Part shown: positions 25,383 to 33,368 of the stretch, one piece after another | Layout of the letters: each line of letters opens with the position of its first letter | How positions within the stretch are numbered: the first letter of the stretch is position 1 | Assembly: GCA_035340095.1 (NCBI GenBank) | Contig: DAORGN010000001.1 | Coordinates: 1 to 64,000, forward strand | Reading direction: 5' to 3' | DNA: 64,000 nt | Source of the DNA: JAEUKA01 sp035340095 | GTDB lineage: Bacteria > Myxococcota_A > Polyangia > Palsa-1104 > JAEUJZ01 | The notes under the pieces: model-generated | What the model was told of the DNA's origin: nothing | Databases searched by the model: none | Seen by the model: only the letters and a program-made list of their open reading frames with translations | Position numbers and translations under genes: made by a program

Positions 25383-25944
25383 CTTTTGCTTCGGCAGCAC
25401 GTCGCGCGTGCGCCGATTCTGCGACTTCGCCCAGCTTCTTGAGTCCCCGCTCGAAGTCGCCGCCGACCATCTTGTCCATGTTCATAAACACGGTCATCGC
25501 CTTCATCATGAAGTTTGCTTTACCGCTCATGCTCCAGGTGACTTTGGTCTTGTCGCCGTCGGGAGTGAAGGCAAACCGCGTGTCATTGGTCCCCGGCCAC
25601 GGCTTGATAAATTCCAGCTTGATAGAAAGCTGCGACGGCGGATTTGCATCGACGATGGTCATCCGACCTGATCCGACTTTGTCGTTGCCTTCCCAAAAGT
25701 AGCTGGCACCTGGGCGATTGTTTTCGCCTTCGTAGACCTTCTTCATCGACGGATCGAGCGCATCCCACGGGGACCAAGCATTCCAATTGTGGAAATCACC
25801 AACCTGCGTGTAGATCACGTCGGCAGGTGCAGAAATGCTGGCGCTGCGCTCGACGTGAAATGCATCCGGGCGACTCGCGACAAAAGCAGACAACGCAGCA
25901 ACGGTTAGACCGAGCGCAACAGCAACATGTTTGAGCGTGAACAT
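25333..25944 (-). CDS. SRPBCC (START/polyketide-cyclase fold) protein
   Basis: A 203-residue protein with an N-terminal membrane anchor or signal segment (residues 5-25), followed by a helix-grip SRPBCC domain: VERSASISAPADVIYTQVGDFHNWNAWSPWDALDP is the standard opening. The tail (last 25 residues) is Ala/Pro-rich. The family binds lipids or other hydrophobic ligands. It is convergent with the GMC oxidoreductase and overlaps its 3' end by 50 bp; a shared hydrophobic substrate is possible but unproven. Confidence 0.87.
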   Translation of the reverse strand: MFTLKHVAVALGLTVAALSAFVASRPDAFHVERSASISAPADVIYTQVGDFHNWNAWSPWDALDPSMKKVYEGENNRPGASYFWEGNDKVGSGRMTIVDANPPSQLSIKLEFIKPWPGTNDTRFAFTPDGDKTKVTWSMSGKANFMMKAMTVFMNMDKMVGGDFERGLKKLGEVAESAHARRAAEAKATAVPPVAAPPASPAP

Positions 25945-26016
25945 GACGGACCTCCGGGTGAAAAAGAGGCCCGACCATACTCGCGCCGCACAGTCAGCGC
26001 AAAGGGGGAAGCTTGG

Positions 26017-27831
26017 TTAAAACCAGACTTTGTAGCCAAGTGCCGTGCAGCGACCGCGGACAAATTCCTTCGATGCAGGATCGAGGTGCGGCACGACGTA
26101 TTCAAGGATGTCGCGGCTCTGCAAGTGACACGCGGAAACGCCAGCAATGCGCCAGGCGAGTGGACTGCGAATCGGCACCGATGTTGAGGTATGCGCCAGC
26201 GCAACCGCTTTGGTAAATTCCCCGTGCTGGTGGGCGATCTGCGCATCGCGTAGATAGCGATCAATTTCAGCGAAGTTGTTGCGCTGCTTGTCGTATTCGC
26301 CCGCGTTGCCAAGCGGTTTGCCGTCTTGATCTCGCAGCGGTGGATAACCGGCCAGCTTTTTAGCCCCTGGCGGCTGTCCCGTGATGAGCGCACAGGGCCG
26401 CCATCGCGCCGTCAGTGCATCCACATGATCGGGCGCTACCTCGAGAATCTTGGCGACATGCGGTTCGATCTTGTCGCACCGACCCAGCGAGCGTTCGGCT
26501 TCCGCTTGTTGCAGGTGATACGCAACGACAAGCTGCTGAAGAAGATCGTAATGCTGCTGCGCAGTGATGCGGAAGCTGGTGCGCGGTGGCAGCTCGCGGT
26601 TGCGGCTCAGCGCTCCGTCGTAGTCTTTGCTGGCGAGCGCTTGCATGATCTGCTGCACTTCACTCGACAGCTTTTTCCCGCGCTCAACCCGCTGCTTGAT
26701 GTTTTCCGCAGCGGTAGAAACGTAAGGTGGCTGACCTGGCACCGACTGGGCTTGCGTTGCCAGTCGAACGGCATCTTCCCACCGTTCTTCCATCAGCGCT
26801 TCATCGGCCATCACCAGCATCTGTCCGACTTGGCCTGATCGTTTCTTGCCCTGCAGCTCCCGCACGAGCAGTGGCATGACAAAAAGACCCGCCATGCCTG
26901 CCCCAGCAAGTCCAAACAGCAGGCTGCGCTTCCACGAAAATGGCGGTGCTGCCGGCGGCGGATCGAGTGCCCGCAGAAAGTCGAGCATCGTCGGGAAACG
27001 ATCCTCTTTCTTCTTCGACAGCGCTCGCTTGATTGCTGCGGCTACATGCGGCGGCACGGTCACTTCAAGCTGCTCGATCGGCGTCGGTGATTCGTTGATG
27101 ACCTGCTTAAACAGGTCGATCACGTTTTCGTGATCAAACGGCAGCTTGCCCGACAGCATTCGATACAGGATGACTGCCACCGACCATTGATCGGACCGAC
27201 CGTCGATCTGCGAGTTTTGCCCCATCGCGCCTTCGGGCGCCATGTAGCGCGGCGTACCGAGCACGAGCAGGTCTTTGGTGGCTTTGTCCGCCGGACGCGG
27301 CACTTTCGATACGCCGAAGTCGATGACTTTGGCGGTCTGGATCACTTCGCCGTGTTCTTCGTGATGCGACAGGAAGATGTTGCGTGGCTTGAGATCCCGG
27401 TGAATGATCCCGCGCTCGTGGGCAGCATGCAGTGCCGACGAGATTTGCCGGGTGATCTGGAGCGCTTCTTCCAGGGGAATTTTGCCCGTGCGTTCGATCC
27501 GGTCTTGCAGGTCTTCGCCCTCGAGCAATTCCATGACGATGAACGCCATGCCCGATCGGTCACGATCGAGGTCGCTGACCTGCACGATGTTCGGGTGACG
27601 CAACCCAGCGATGATTCGTGCTTCGTCTTGGAACCGCTCGCTTAGGTCGCCCTGCATCGCCGCGCGCTGGTGCAGCACTTTGATGGCGCAGACACCGCCT
27701 GTACGGACGTGGCGAGCCCGAAACACCGCACCCATGCCACCTGTCACCAGGAGTTGCTCGAGCCGGTAGGTCCCATTGAGTACCTGTCCGACGAGCTTCT
27801 CGGCTTCCTTCTGTTCTTGGGACACGGACAT
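26017..27831 (-). CDS. Eukaryotic-type Ser/Thr protein kinase with periplasmic or extracellular domain
   Basis: A 604-residue Hanks-type kinase. The glycine loop is VTGGMGAVF (residues 29-37), the catalytic Lys is Lys51, the helix-C Glu is Glu70, the catalytic loop is HRDLKPRN (144-151), the metal Asp is Asp171 in DFG, and MAPE is at 197-200. All active-site residues are present. One transmembrane helix lies at about 303-324. The following 280 residues are helical, with TPR-like pairs (ADEALMEERWEDAVRLATQA; AQIAHQHGEFTKAVALAHTS), and would face the periplasm. It is the sort of kinase abundant in myxobacteria. The input signal is unknown. Confidence 0.93.
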   Translation of the reverse strand: MSVSQEQKEAEKLVGQVLNGTYRLEQLLVTGGMGAVFRARHVRTGGVCAIKVLHQRAAMQGDLSERFQDEARIIAGLRHPNIVQVSDLDRDRSGMAFIVMELLEGEDLQDRIERTGKIPLEEALQITRQISSALHAAHERGIIHRDLKPRNIFLSHHEEHGEVIQTAKVIDFGVSKVPRPADKATKDLLVLGTPRYMAPEGAMGQNSQIDGRSDQWSVAVILYRMLSGKLPFDHENVIDLFKQVINESPTPIEQLEVTVPPHVAAAIKRALSKKKEDRFPTMLDFLRALDPPPAAPPFSWKRSLLFGLAGAGMAGLFVMPLLVRELQGKKRSGQVGQMLVMADEALMEERWEDAVRLATQAQSVPGQPPYVSTAAENIKQRVERGKKLSSEVQQIMQALASKDYDGALSRNRELPPRTSFRITAQQHYDLLQQLVVAYHLQQAEAERSLGRCDKIEPHVAKILEVAPDHVDALTARWRPCALITGQPPGAKKLAGYPPLRDQDGKPLGNAGEYDKQRNNFAEIDRYLRDAQIAHQHGEFTKAVALAHTSTSVPIRSPLAWRIAGVSACHLQSRDILEYVVPHLDPASKEFVRGRCTALGYKVWF

Positions 27832-27890
27832 CGCCTATCCGAAGTCTCGCTGACTTTACTTAGGTCTAGAGGCTATCAAAGTCGCCCACC

Positions 27891-28334
27891 TCACGAAAGG
27901 CTTTCGCGCAGATGGATGTTTAGACGCTTCTGGATGTAGGCAACTGCCTCTTGTCGGGTCTCGACATGGCGCAGCTCAATATGGAGCTGATGGATGATCT
28001 GTCCGGCTCGCAGTGCCAAAGTCTGCGTCACTTTTGCTAACAGGCTCGCGCCATAGACCACAATCGGCATGTAGTTGAGCCCTCGATTCACTGCCTGCAC
28101 GTAGAAGTTGCGAACTTCGGCGCTCAGTGGGGCAAGCTCGCGACCATCGACGATTAGCGCGACTTTTCCCGTCCGCTCTTGATACGCGAGGAGTCTTTTG
28201 ACCAGCTCCTCTGCGTGGGGCAGTGCGACGACACCGTGCGGTTGCCACTCGCAGTGGCGCTCGTATTCCGCGAAGCGGTGGGGACCGATGGAGACCCAAG
28301 CCGTGCTTGCATCTCTTGGTCGAGTATCGTCCAT
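27891..28334 (-). CDS. STAS/SpoIIAA-like hypothetical protein
   Basis: A 147-residue cytoplasmic protein with alternating strands and helices. A central KVALIVDGRELAPLSAEVRNFY stretch and a following MPIVVYGASLLAKVTQTLAL resemble the second half of SpoIIAA-like/STAS folds, which often serve as partner-binding or phosphorylated switch modules. The similarity is structural impression only. It lies about 60 bp upstream of the Ser/Thr kinase on the same strand, so it may belong to the same unit. Confidence 0.65.
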   Translation of the reverse strand: MDDTRPRDASTAWVSIGPHRFAEYERHCEWQPHGVVALPHAEELVKRLLAYQERTGKVALIVDGRELAPLSAEVRNFYVQAVNRGLNYMPIVVYGASLLAKVTQTLALRAGQIIHQLHIELRHVETRQEAVAYIQKRLNIHLRESLS

Positions 28335-28376
28335 AGCACTTCGATCGTATCAGCGATTCCAGGTATGCGGCTAGGC

Positions 28377-29678
28377 TCAGTCGCCGCTCCATTCCGGTGC
28401 ATTGTCGTCTCTCGGAGGGGGACGGCGGCTTGGCACGAGCCATACGACGACAAGTGCGCTCAGCGGCAGGACGGCCAGATACGGCATTGTGTTTGTCCAG
28501 CCTTGCGCATCAGCCAGCATCGACATAAGCGGCGGTGACGCGATAAATCCGATCCTGCCGAGCAAACTGTTCGACCACGCCATGGCGTCGCCACGTTGTG
28601 CCGTGGGAAATAGCTCTGTCGTGAACGCCGTCGCGATGATGAGTCCGCCGCTCGCGCCACTTGTCAAACATGCCAGTGCCAGACGCAGAAGTGGCCCTGC
28701 TGGCAATAGGTACGATCCTAGAATCCCCAGCGTCCACAGGCCGTACACGATCAATGCGCCGCGTCGCTTTCCCACCCGATTGAGCAGCGGTCCGACAAAG
28801 CCCGACATTGGAATGGCAACCAGCGCAGCGAGCCCGAGATACGTTCCCGCTACCGCTGCCGACAGCGACAGGTCTGCAACGGCATGCTCTTTCCAAAACG
28901 TGATGGTGCTCTGGTTTGCCGCATAGGTAAGAAGCCACAGGAAAGAGCACAGCAGCAGGTTGCGTCGATGCTGGACCGTCCACATCGCAGTAAGAGATGG
29001 TGTGACTCGACTTGTCAGACGGGCAAAGCTCGGTGTCTCGTGCAGATGCAAATAACCCCACGGCACCGTCAGCAGCATCACCGCCCCCAGCAAATACACA
29101 CTGCGCCAGCCTGGACCTGTGCCCATCAGCTTGGGGGCCAGGAGGGCGCAGACGACACCTCCGAACGCGCCGGTTGCAACCAGCAGGCTCAGAGCGCTCC
29201 GGACTTTGCGTGCCGGTAGACTTTCAGAGATGTAAAGAGAGGCTGCCCCGAGGGCACTGACCAAAAAGATCCGCGCCGCGAACTGCGTCAGAAGAAACAA
29301 CGCAGCCGACGGGGCGAGCGCAGACGTCAGCGAAAGCAGCGAATACCCCAGGACGGAAGACAGCAGGATGCTGCGTCGACCGACTGAATCGGCGCGGCGC
29401 AAAAGAAAGTAACCGAGCAGGGTGCCACTGTTGGCGAGGCCGACAAGCTGTCCCCCTTCGCTTACCGACAGTGCGAAGCTTTTACGCAGTTCGGGCAGCG
29501 TCTGCGAAAGTGCGACCACATCAAAGCCATCCCACAGCGACACCATCAGCAGAAAGACCAGCATCGGCATCGGCAGTCGATCGATTTGGTGGGGCGCTTG
29601 GCTTGTCTCGTTGACTCCCTTGGTCGGTGTAGGCTGCACAGCCCTTTCAGCATAACGAGCCAGTGCGGAGCCTGTCAT
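28377..29678 (-). CDS. MFS transporter, aromatic acid/sugar symporter-like
   Basis: A 433-residue protein with about 12 hydrophobic segments. The helix-1 motif LWDGFDVVALSQTLPEL (Asp in the first helix, as in the AAHS group of H+ symporters) and the loop 2-3 motif LRRADSVGRRSILLSS, a variant of GRxxDxxGRR, identify the major facilitator superfamily. The substrate may be an organic acid but is unproven. ATG 29678 is preferred to an upstream start at 29723. It ends 42 bp before the STAS-like gene on the same strand. Confidence 0.87.
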   Translation of the reverse strand: MTGSALARYAERAVQPTPTKGVNETSQAPHQIDRLPMPMLVFLLMVSLWDGFDVVALSQTLPELRKSFALSVSEGGQLVGLANSGTLLGYFLLRRADSVGRRSILLSSVLGYSLLSLTSALAPSAALFLLTQFAARIFLVSALGAASLYISESLPARKVRSALSLLVATGAFGGVVCALLAPKLMGTGPGWRSVYLLGAVMLLTVPWGYLHLHETPSFARLTSRVTPSLTAMWTVQHRRNLLLCSFLWLLTYAANQSTITFWKEHAVADLSLSAAVAGTYLGLAALVAIPMSGFVGPLLNRVGKRRGALIVYGLWTLGILGSYLLPAGPLLRLALACLTSGASGGLIIATAFTTELFPTAQRGDAMAWSNSLLGRIGFIASPPLMSMLADAQGWTNTMPYLAVLPLSALVVVWLVPSRRPPPRDDNAPEWSGD

Positions 29679-29731
29679 TGTGGGCGTTTTGTTCGCGAGT
29701 CGTACTTTCGCAGGACGCCCCATGGCGCATA

Positions 29732-30619
29732 ATGACGTCCATGGAAGAGATCAGGCTCTCGGCGGTCATCGGGAACTCACAACGGCTCGATGGCGGCGCG
29801 ATGTTTGGCAATGCTCCCAAGGCGCTGTGGACCCGCTACTTCGCACCCGACAGTGAAAATCGGATCAGTCTTGCGTGTCGAGCGCTGCTCGTCGAAGTAG
29901 GGGCCCGCAAGATCCTGCTCGAAACGGGAATCGGTGTGTTCTTCGCCCCCGAAATGCGCAGCCGCTTCGGTGTCGTCGAAGAAGATCATGTGCTGCTTCG
30001 GTCGCTTGCTGCGCTGGGCGTCGCAGAAGACGAAATCACCGACGTGATTTTGTCGCATCTGCACTTTGATCACGCGGGTGGCCTTTTGTCCGCGTATGTC
30101 GGCGGCCAATCAGCGCGGCTTCTGTTCCCCAAGGCCCGCTATGTCACAAGTGCGTCAGCGCTGGCTCGGGCGGAAAAGCCGCATGTCCGCGACAAGGCAT
30201 CGTTTATCCCCGAACTTCAGGGGCTCTTGCGCGCAAGTGGTCGACTGCATCTGATTGCAGACGGTGCAACTCACGACGAGACGCTGCCCGGACTGCGCTT
30301 TCATCACTCAAACGGTCACACGCCGGGGCTGCTCCTGACCGAAGTCTGTGGTCCGTCGCCAGATCGAGCGGTGGTATTTGCTGGCGATCTGGTGCCAGGT
30401 ACTGCATGGGTCCATCTGCCGATGACCATGGGCTATGATCGCTATCCCGAATTGCTGATCGACGAAAAGACAGCGTTACTGAATCAGTTGTGCGACCGAG
30501 GTGCTTGGCTCTTCTACACCCACGATCCCGTCGTGGCGATGAGCAAAATCAGACGCGGCGAAGCAAGCCGTCTGTCCGCGGACAAGCCCGAAACATCACC
30601 CACTCGCTTCGTTTTGTAA
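29732..30619 (+). CDS. Metallo-beta-lactamase-fold hydrolase
   Basis: A 295-residue cytoplasmic hydrolase. The metal site HLHFDHAGG (HxHxDH) is intact. A later GLRFHHSNGHTPG carries the next His ligand, FAGDLVPG the bridging Asp and FYTHDP the last His. The order and spacing match lactonase/glyoxalase II-like members of the superfamily. The substrate is not predictable; an acyl-homoserine-lactone or other ester is possible. The ATG could equally be 29741. It is divergent from the MFS gene across about 53 bp. Confidence 0.87.
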   Translation: MTSMEEIRLSAVIGNSQRLDGGAMFGNAPKALWTRYFAPDSENRISLACRALLVEVGARKILLETGIGVFFAPEMRSRFGVVEEDHVLLRSLAALGVAEDEITDVILSHLHFDHAGGLLSAYVGGQSARLLFPKARYVTSASALARAEKPHVRDKASFIPELQGLLRASGRLHLIADGATHDETLPGLRFHHSNGHTPGLLLTEVCGPSPDRAVVFAGDLVPGTAWVHLPMTMGYDRYPELLIDEKTALLNQLCDRGAWLFYTHDPVVAMSKIRRGEASRLSADKPETSPTRFVL

Positions 30620-30699
30620 GCCAACGTCAATTCCATCACTCGGTCTGTGATCTCGATGTCAGCCGGAACCACTGGCATCCATCGCTGATCCAAACCGAA

Positions 30700-30752
30700 C
30701 AACCAATGAGTGATTGGGATCTCTCACAGAGACAATCCAATCTCATTGGTTG
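30700..30752. repeat. Long stem-loop, 11-bp perfect outer arms
   Basis: CAACCAATGAG (30700-30710) pairs perfectly with CTCATTGGTTG (30742-30752). Inside, ATTGG (30713-30717) pairs with CCAAT (30737-30741), and TCTCT (30720-30724) with AGAGA (30728-30732) around CAC. The three stems stack into one hairpin of about 53 nt. No T-run follows on either strand, so it is not a standard terminator. Confidence 0.7.
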
Positions 30753-30786
30753 AGATCCTTATCATTCAATAAGAGATCCGTTTGCT

Positions 30787-30824
30787 TCGCGCTGACAGTC
30801 CAATCTGTCCCAGAAGCAGCGCGA
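30787..30824. repeat. Second stem-loop in the same gap
   Basis: TCGCGCTG (30787-30794) pairs perfectly with CAGCGCGA (30817-30824). An inner ACAG/CTGT stem (30795-30798 with 30805-30808) encloses TCCAAT. Confidence 0.6.
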
Positions 30825-30913
30825 TCTCTTGCTGCGAACTCAACGTCCTGCAAATGACTTGCAATTTCTGTTTTCACGTCGGTGAAGTCGTTTCTGCTTA
30901 TCACCGGATGATG

Positions 30914-30930
30914 AAAAACTTGCAGTTTTT
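30914..30930. promoter_or_regulatory. Perfect 17-bp inverted repeat, possible operator
   Basis: AAAAACT (30914-30920) and AGTTTTT (30924-30930) flank TGC, about 93 bp upstream of the gene at 31024. The size and symmetry suit a dimeric repressor site, but no regulator can be named. Confidence 0.4.
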
Positions 30931-31023
30931 GTCGTTTTGTGTGGGTTCGGGTGGCAGGTTTGGAATGCTTTGCTAGGCTTTTTGCGCACCCTTTGTTCAA
31001 CCCGTTTTCCAAGGAGTTTGTGC

Positions 31024-31380
31024 ATGGCTTCGCGTGTCCCTGTTCCCCCTCGCAGTTTCGATGATCAGCTAGAGTCCCTGATCGCTTTTCTCAAGCAATC
31101 CAAGACCGCGCTTGTTGGCGTTGATCCGAAGCAGCTCGAATCGGACCTAAAAGCCCAGCGTGAAGAACGACAAAAAGATCACGATGCCGAACGGCAGTAC
31201 GAGCAGATCCATCGTCGGTTTTTGGAATCGCAGGCTGAACGGTATCGTCGCTTCGGCGTGGCCGTGCAAGTGATGCGGGCCGCCAATCGTCACAACGCCG
31301 ACGTGCTGGCGGCGATGGAGCAGTTCAAGCGTCCACGAACGGCAACTTCTGCGAAAAAGTCCAAAGCTGACAAGCCGTAG
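31024..31380 (+). CDS. Small coiled-coil hypothetical protein
   Basis: A 118-residue, highly charged, helical protein. The middle (QLESDLKAQREERQKDHDAERQYEQIHRRFLESQAERYRR) is a strong heptad-like helix, and the C-terminus is Lys-rich. There is no membrane segment. An AAGGAG ribosome-binding site sits 7 nt before ATG 31024, which decides this start over an upstream frame opening at 30937. It lies 47 bp upstream of the ATPase operon, and the operon's predicted -35 box overlaps its 3' end. A role with the ATPase is possible but not shown. Confidence 0.75.
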   Translation: MASRVPVPPRSFDDQLESLIAFLKQSKTALVGVDPKQLESDLKAQREERQKDHDAERQYEQIHRRFLESQAERYRRFGVAVQVMRAANRHNADVLAAMEQFKRPRTATSAKKSKADKP

Positions 31381-31395
31381 CCGGCAGAATATAGA
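31367..31395 (+). promoter_or_regulatory. Predicted sigma-70 promoter of the atp operon
   Basis: CTGACA (31367-31372) and TATAGA (31390-31395) are separated by 17 bp, with one mismatch in -35 and one or two in -10. The predicted start, near 31402, is about 26 nt upstream of atpR, whose GGAGG site (31416-31420) has good spacing. The -35 box lies inside the last codons of the upstream gene. Confidence 0.55.
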
Positions 31396-31427
31396 AGACA
31401 GGTACGCATCAGCTTGGAGGGACCGAG

Positions 31428-31703
31428 ATGAGAGAAGCACTGGGTTTTGGGCTGGGGATGGGCCTGGCGACAAGCTACGTGCTGCTTCTTCGCCTGAACG
31501 CCCGTCTGTATACACAAAACAGCGGGCAGGGTCTGGCGCTGCTTCTGCACGTCGGTCGGCTTGTCGTGCTGGTCGCGGTGATGGTGCTGCTCGGTTCGCT
31601 CGGCAAGCGCTGTCTTCTGTATGGACTGCTGGGTTTTGTGCCGACGCACCTGCTGTTGTATTTGTGGCTCCGGAGACAGCCCGATGACATCGCCCCTCCT
31701 TGA
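31428..31703 (+). CDS. atpR: N-ATPase subunit AtpR
   Basis: A 91-residue protein with three hydrophobic segments and membrane-embedded arginines (LLRLNARLYTQ; LHVGRLVVL), the features of AtpR. This small subunit is found only in N-type F1Fo ATPases and is thought to contact the c ring. Its position directly before subunits a and c is the normal one. It overlaps atpB by 20 bp. The usual partner gene atpQ is not found next to it. Confidence 0.82.
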   Translation: MREALGFGLGMGLATSYVLLLRLNARLYTQNSGQGLALLLHVGRLVVLVAVMVLLGSLGKRCLLYGLLGFVPTHLLLYLWLRRQPDDIAPP

Positions 31704-32373
31704 ACCGGCGCTGTTCAACATCGGGCCCGTACCGATTCCGGCGTCGCTTTGCACCAGCGTGGGCATCACGGTCGTGCTTGGGGCGGGCAGCTTCATTCTG
31801 AGCCGTCTGCTTCGCCCCGAGCCGGGCAAAGTCCAAGCGATGTGTGAAGTCGTCATCACGACGATCCTTGAACAGATCGAAGAGGTGACGCGCAAAGACG
31901 GTCGACCCTATTTGCCGCTGATTGGGACGCTGTTTCTGTTTCTGATCGTCGCCAATTCGCTGTCGCTGATTCCTGGGCTACAGCCGCCAACGGAACGACT
32001 GGAGACAGTGATAGCGCTCAGTCTGACGGTGTTTGTATCGGTTTACTACTACGGCATCCGTCGGCACGGGCTGTTTTCCTATCTGAAACACTTTTTTCAG
32101 CCAACGCCGCTGCTGTTTCCGATTCATGTGCTGTCGGAACTGACGCGGACGTTTTCGCTATCTATGCGTCTGTTTGGCAACATCATGAGCCACGGCTTGA
32201 TCCTGGCGGTGATTGTGTCGGTCGCAGCGCTGCTTGTACCGATCCCGATTCTTCTGTTTGGGCTTTTCACCGGCGCCGTTCAGGCGTACATCTTTACCAT
32301 CTTGGCGACGGTATACATCGCTGCGGCAGTCGAGGATCATCCGCAAGCCGTAAAGACCGGCCACAAGGAGTGA
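31684..32373 (+). CDS. atpB: F-type (N-ATPase) ATP synthase subunit a
   Basis: A 229-residue membrane protein forming the stator half-channels of Fo. The essential arginine is in the conserved SMRLFGNIMSHGLIL helix, and the final helix region with VQAYIFTILATVYIAAAVED is typical. The ATG at 31684 overlaps the end of atpR; the open frame further upstream is a shadow of atpR. Confidence 0.95.
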   Translation: MTSPLLEPALFNIGPVPIPASLCTSVGITVVLGAGSFILSRLLRPEPGKVQAMCEVVITTILEQIEEVTRKDGRPYLPLIGTLFLFLIVANSLSLIPGLQPPTERLETVIALSLTVFVSVYYYGIRRHGLFSYLKHFFQPTPLLFPIHVLSELTRTFSLSMRLFGNIMSHGLILAVIVSVAALLVPIPILLFGLFTGAVQAYIFTILATVYIAAAVEDHPQAVKTGHKE

Positions 32374-32381
32374 CATAGAAC

Positions 32382-32624
32382 ATGAGCGTTCAGGTCGTGA
32401 GCATCCTCGGGGCCGTCATCGCTGTCTGCTTTGGCGCGATTGGGCCGGCACTGGCCGAAGGACGGGCCATTCAGGCTGCGATGGAAGCGATTGCACGACA
32501 ACCCGAAGCCGGACCAACGATTTCGCGCTCGCTGTTCGTCGGTCTGGCGATGATTGAAGCGATGGCGATTTACTGTCTGGTCGTCGCGCTTGTGCTTCTG
32601 TTTGCCAACCCTTTCGTCAAGTAA
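32382..32624 (+). CDS. atpE: F-type (N-ATPase) ATP synthase subunit c
   Basis: An 80-residue hairpin of two transmembrane helices that builds the rotor ring. The ion-binding carboxylate is Glu59 in AMIEAMAIYCLV, with a second carboxylate, Glu26, in GPALAEGR of helix 1. Aligned by a fixed offset of six with the Ilyobacter tartaricus Na+ c subunit (Gln32, Glu65, Ser66, Thr67, Tyr70), the equivalents here are Glu26, Glu59, Ala60, Met61 and Tyr64. Two Na+-ligand positions are therefore replaced by non-ligands, which argues for H+ coupling. A GGAG site precedes the ATG. Confidence 0.94.
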   Translation: MSVQVVSILGAVIAVCFGAIGPALAEGRAIQAAMEAIARQPEAGPTISRSLFVGLAMIEAMAIYCLVVALVLLFANPFVK

Positions 32625-32627
32625 GCG

Positions 32628-33368
32628 ATGCACGTTTCGCTGCTGCACATCGCGTTTCAGACGATCAACTTTCTGGTCTTGGTGTTTCTCCTCCAGCGGT
32701 TTTTCTATAAGCCGATCCTGGGGGTGATTGCTGAACGGAAGCAGAAGATCGCGCGCGAGCAAGAACTGGCTGCGTCGGAAAAGCAGGCGGCGGAAAAGCT
32801 AAAGGCGGATCTTCAGAACAAGCTGCAAGCGATCGAAGACGACAAGCAGCGGGTGCTGCAGCAGGCGCTTGTGCAAGCCGAAACGCAAGCAGCCAGTCTG
32901 CGGCGCGAAATGGAGCAAAAGATCGACGGAGAGCGTGCTCGTCAGACGGCGCTTTTGCAAAGCGAGCGCAGTGAGGTCGAGCAAAAGCTCAAAGAGCAGT
33001 CGGTGCGGCTGGGCCTGCTGATTGCTGAGCGGCTGCTGCGCGAGGGGGCAGTGGTAAGTGATCCGCTCGTCGCCGTCCACAGAGCGCTTGGGCAGATCGA
33101 GGCGCTTCCATCGTCGGAGCAAGGTCGCGTCTGGACGGAGCTTCGCCAGCATGGTGCCGAGCTGACCAGCGTGGACGCGCTGTCGGTGACCCAGGTTGCG
33201 CAGGTCAAAGCAGCGATCGAATCGGCTTGTCGGCATCCGGTTTCGCTGACCACCCAGACTGAACCGAAGCTGCTTTGGGGCGTAGAACTGCGGCTTGGTC
33301 ACTTGTCGTTTGCATTTCACTTGCACGCCGGACTTGCCAAAGTGCAGTCGGAGCTGTTGACCCCATGA
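32628..33368 (+). CDS. atpF: F-type (N-ATPase) ATP synthase subunit b with delta-like C-terminus
   Basis: A 246-residue stator subunit, longer than an ordinary b (about 160). Residues 5-25 are the membrane anchor, and about 30-135 form the long charged coiled coil of the peripheral stalk. The C-terminal region from about 150 ends in KLLWGVELRLGHLSFAFHLHAGLAKVQ, which resembles the end of subunit delta (pattern GGxxxRxGDxxxDxSxxxxL). N-ATPase operons lack a separate delta gene, and such extended b subunits fill that role. It overlaps atpA by 4 bp. Confidence 0.9.
   Translation: MHVSLLHIAFQTINFLVLVFLLQRFFYKPILGVIAERKQKIAREQELAASEKQAAEKLKADLQNKLQAIEDDKQRVLQQALVQAETQAASLRREMEQKIDGERARQTALLQSERSEVEQKLKEQSVRLGLLIAERLLREGAVVSDPLVAVHRALGQIEALPSSEQGRVWTELRQHGAELTSVDALSVTQVAQVKAAIESACRHPVSLTTQTEPKLLWGVELRLGHLSFAFHLHAGLAKVQSELLTP

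Larger units (their letters stand above)
30620..31023. other. Intergenic region rich in inverted repeats
   Basis: This 404-bp gap is visibly more AT-rich than its surroundings and contains three strong inverted repeats (30700-30752, 30787-30824, 30914-30930), listed separately. No open frame in it looks real. It could carry a structured untranslated leader of the gene at 31024 or a small RNA. An AAGGAG ribosome-binding site for that gene lies at its right end (31011-31016). Confidence 0.6.

Noticed and set aside
30743..31012. 89-codon minus-strand frame in the inverted-repeat gap
   Set aside because: It runs through the hairpins, lacks a ribosome-binding site and shows no coding-like third-position pattern.
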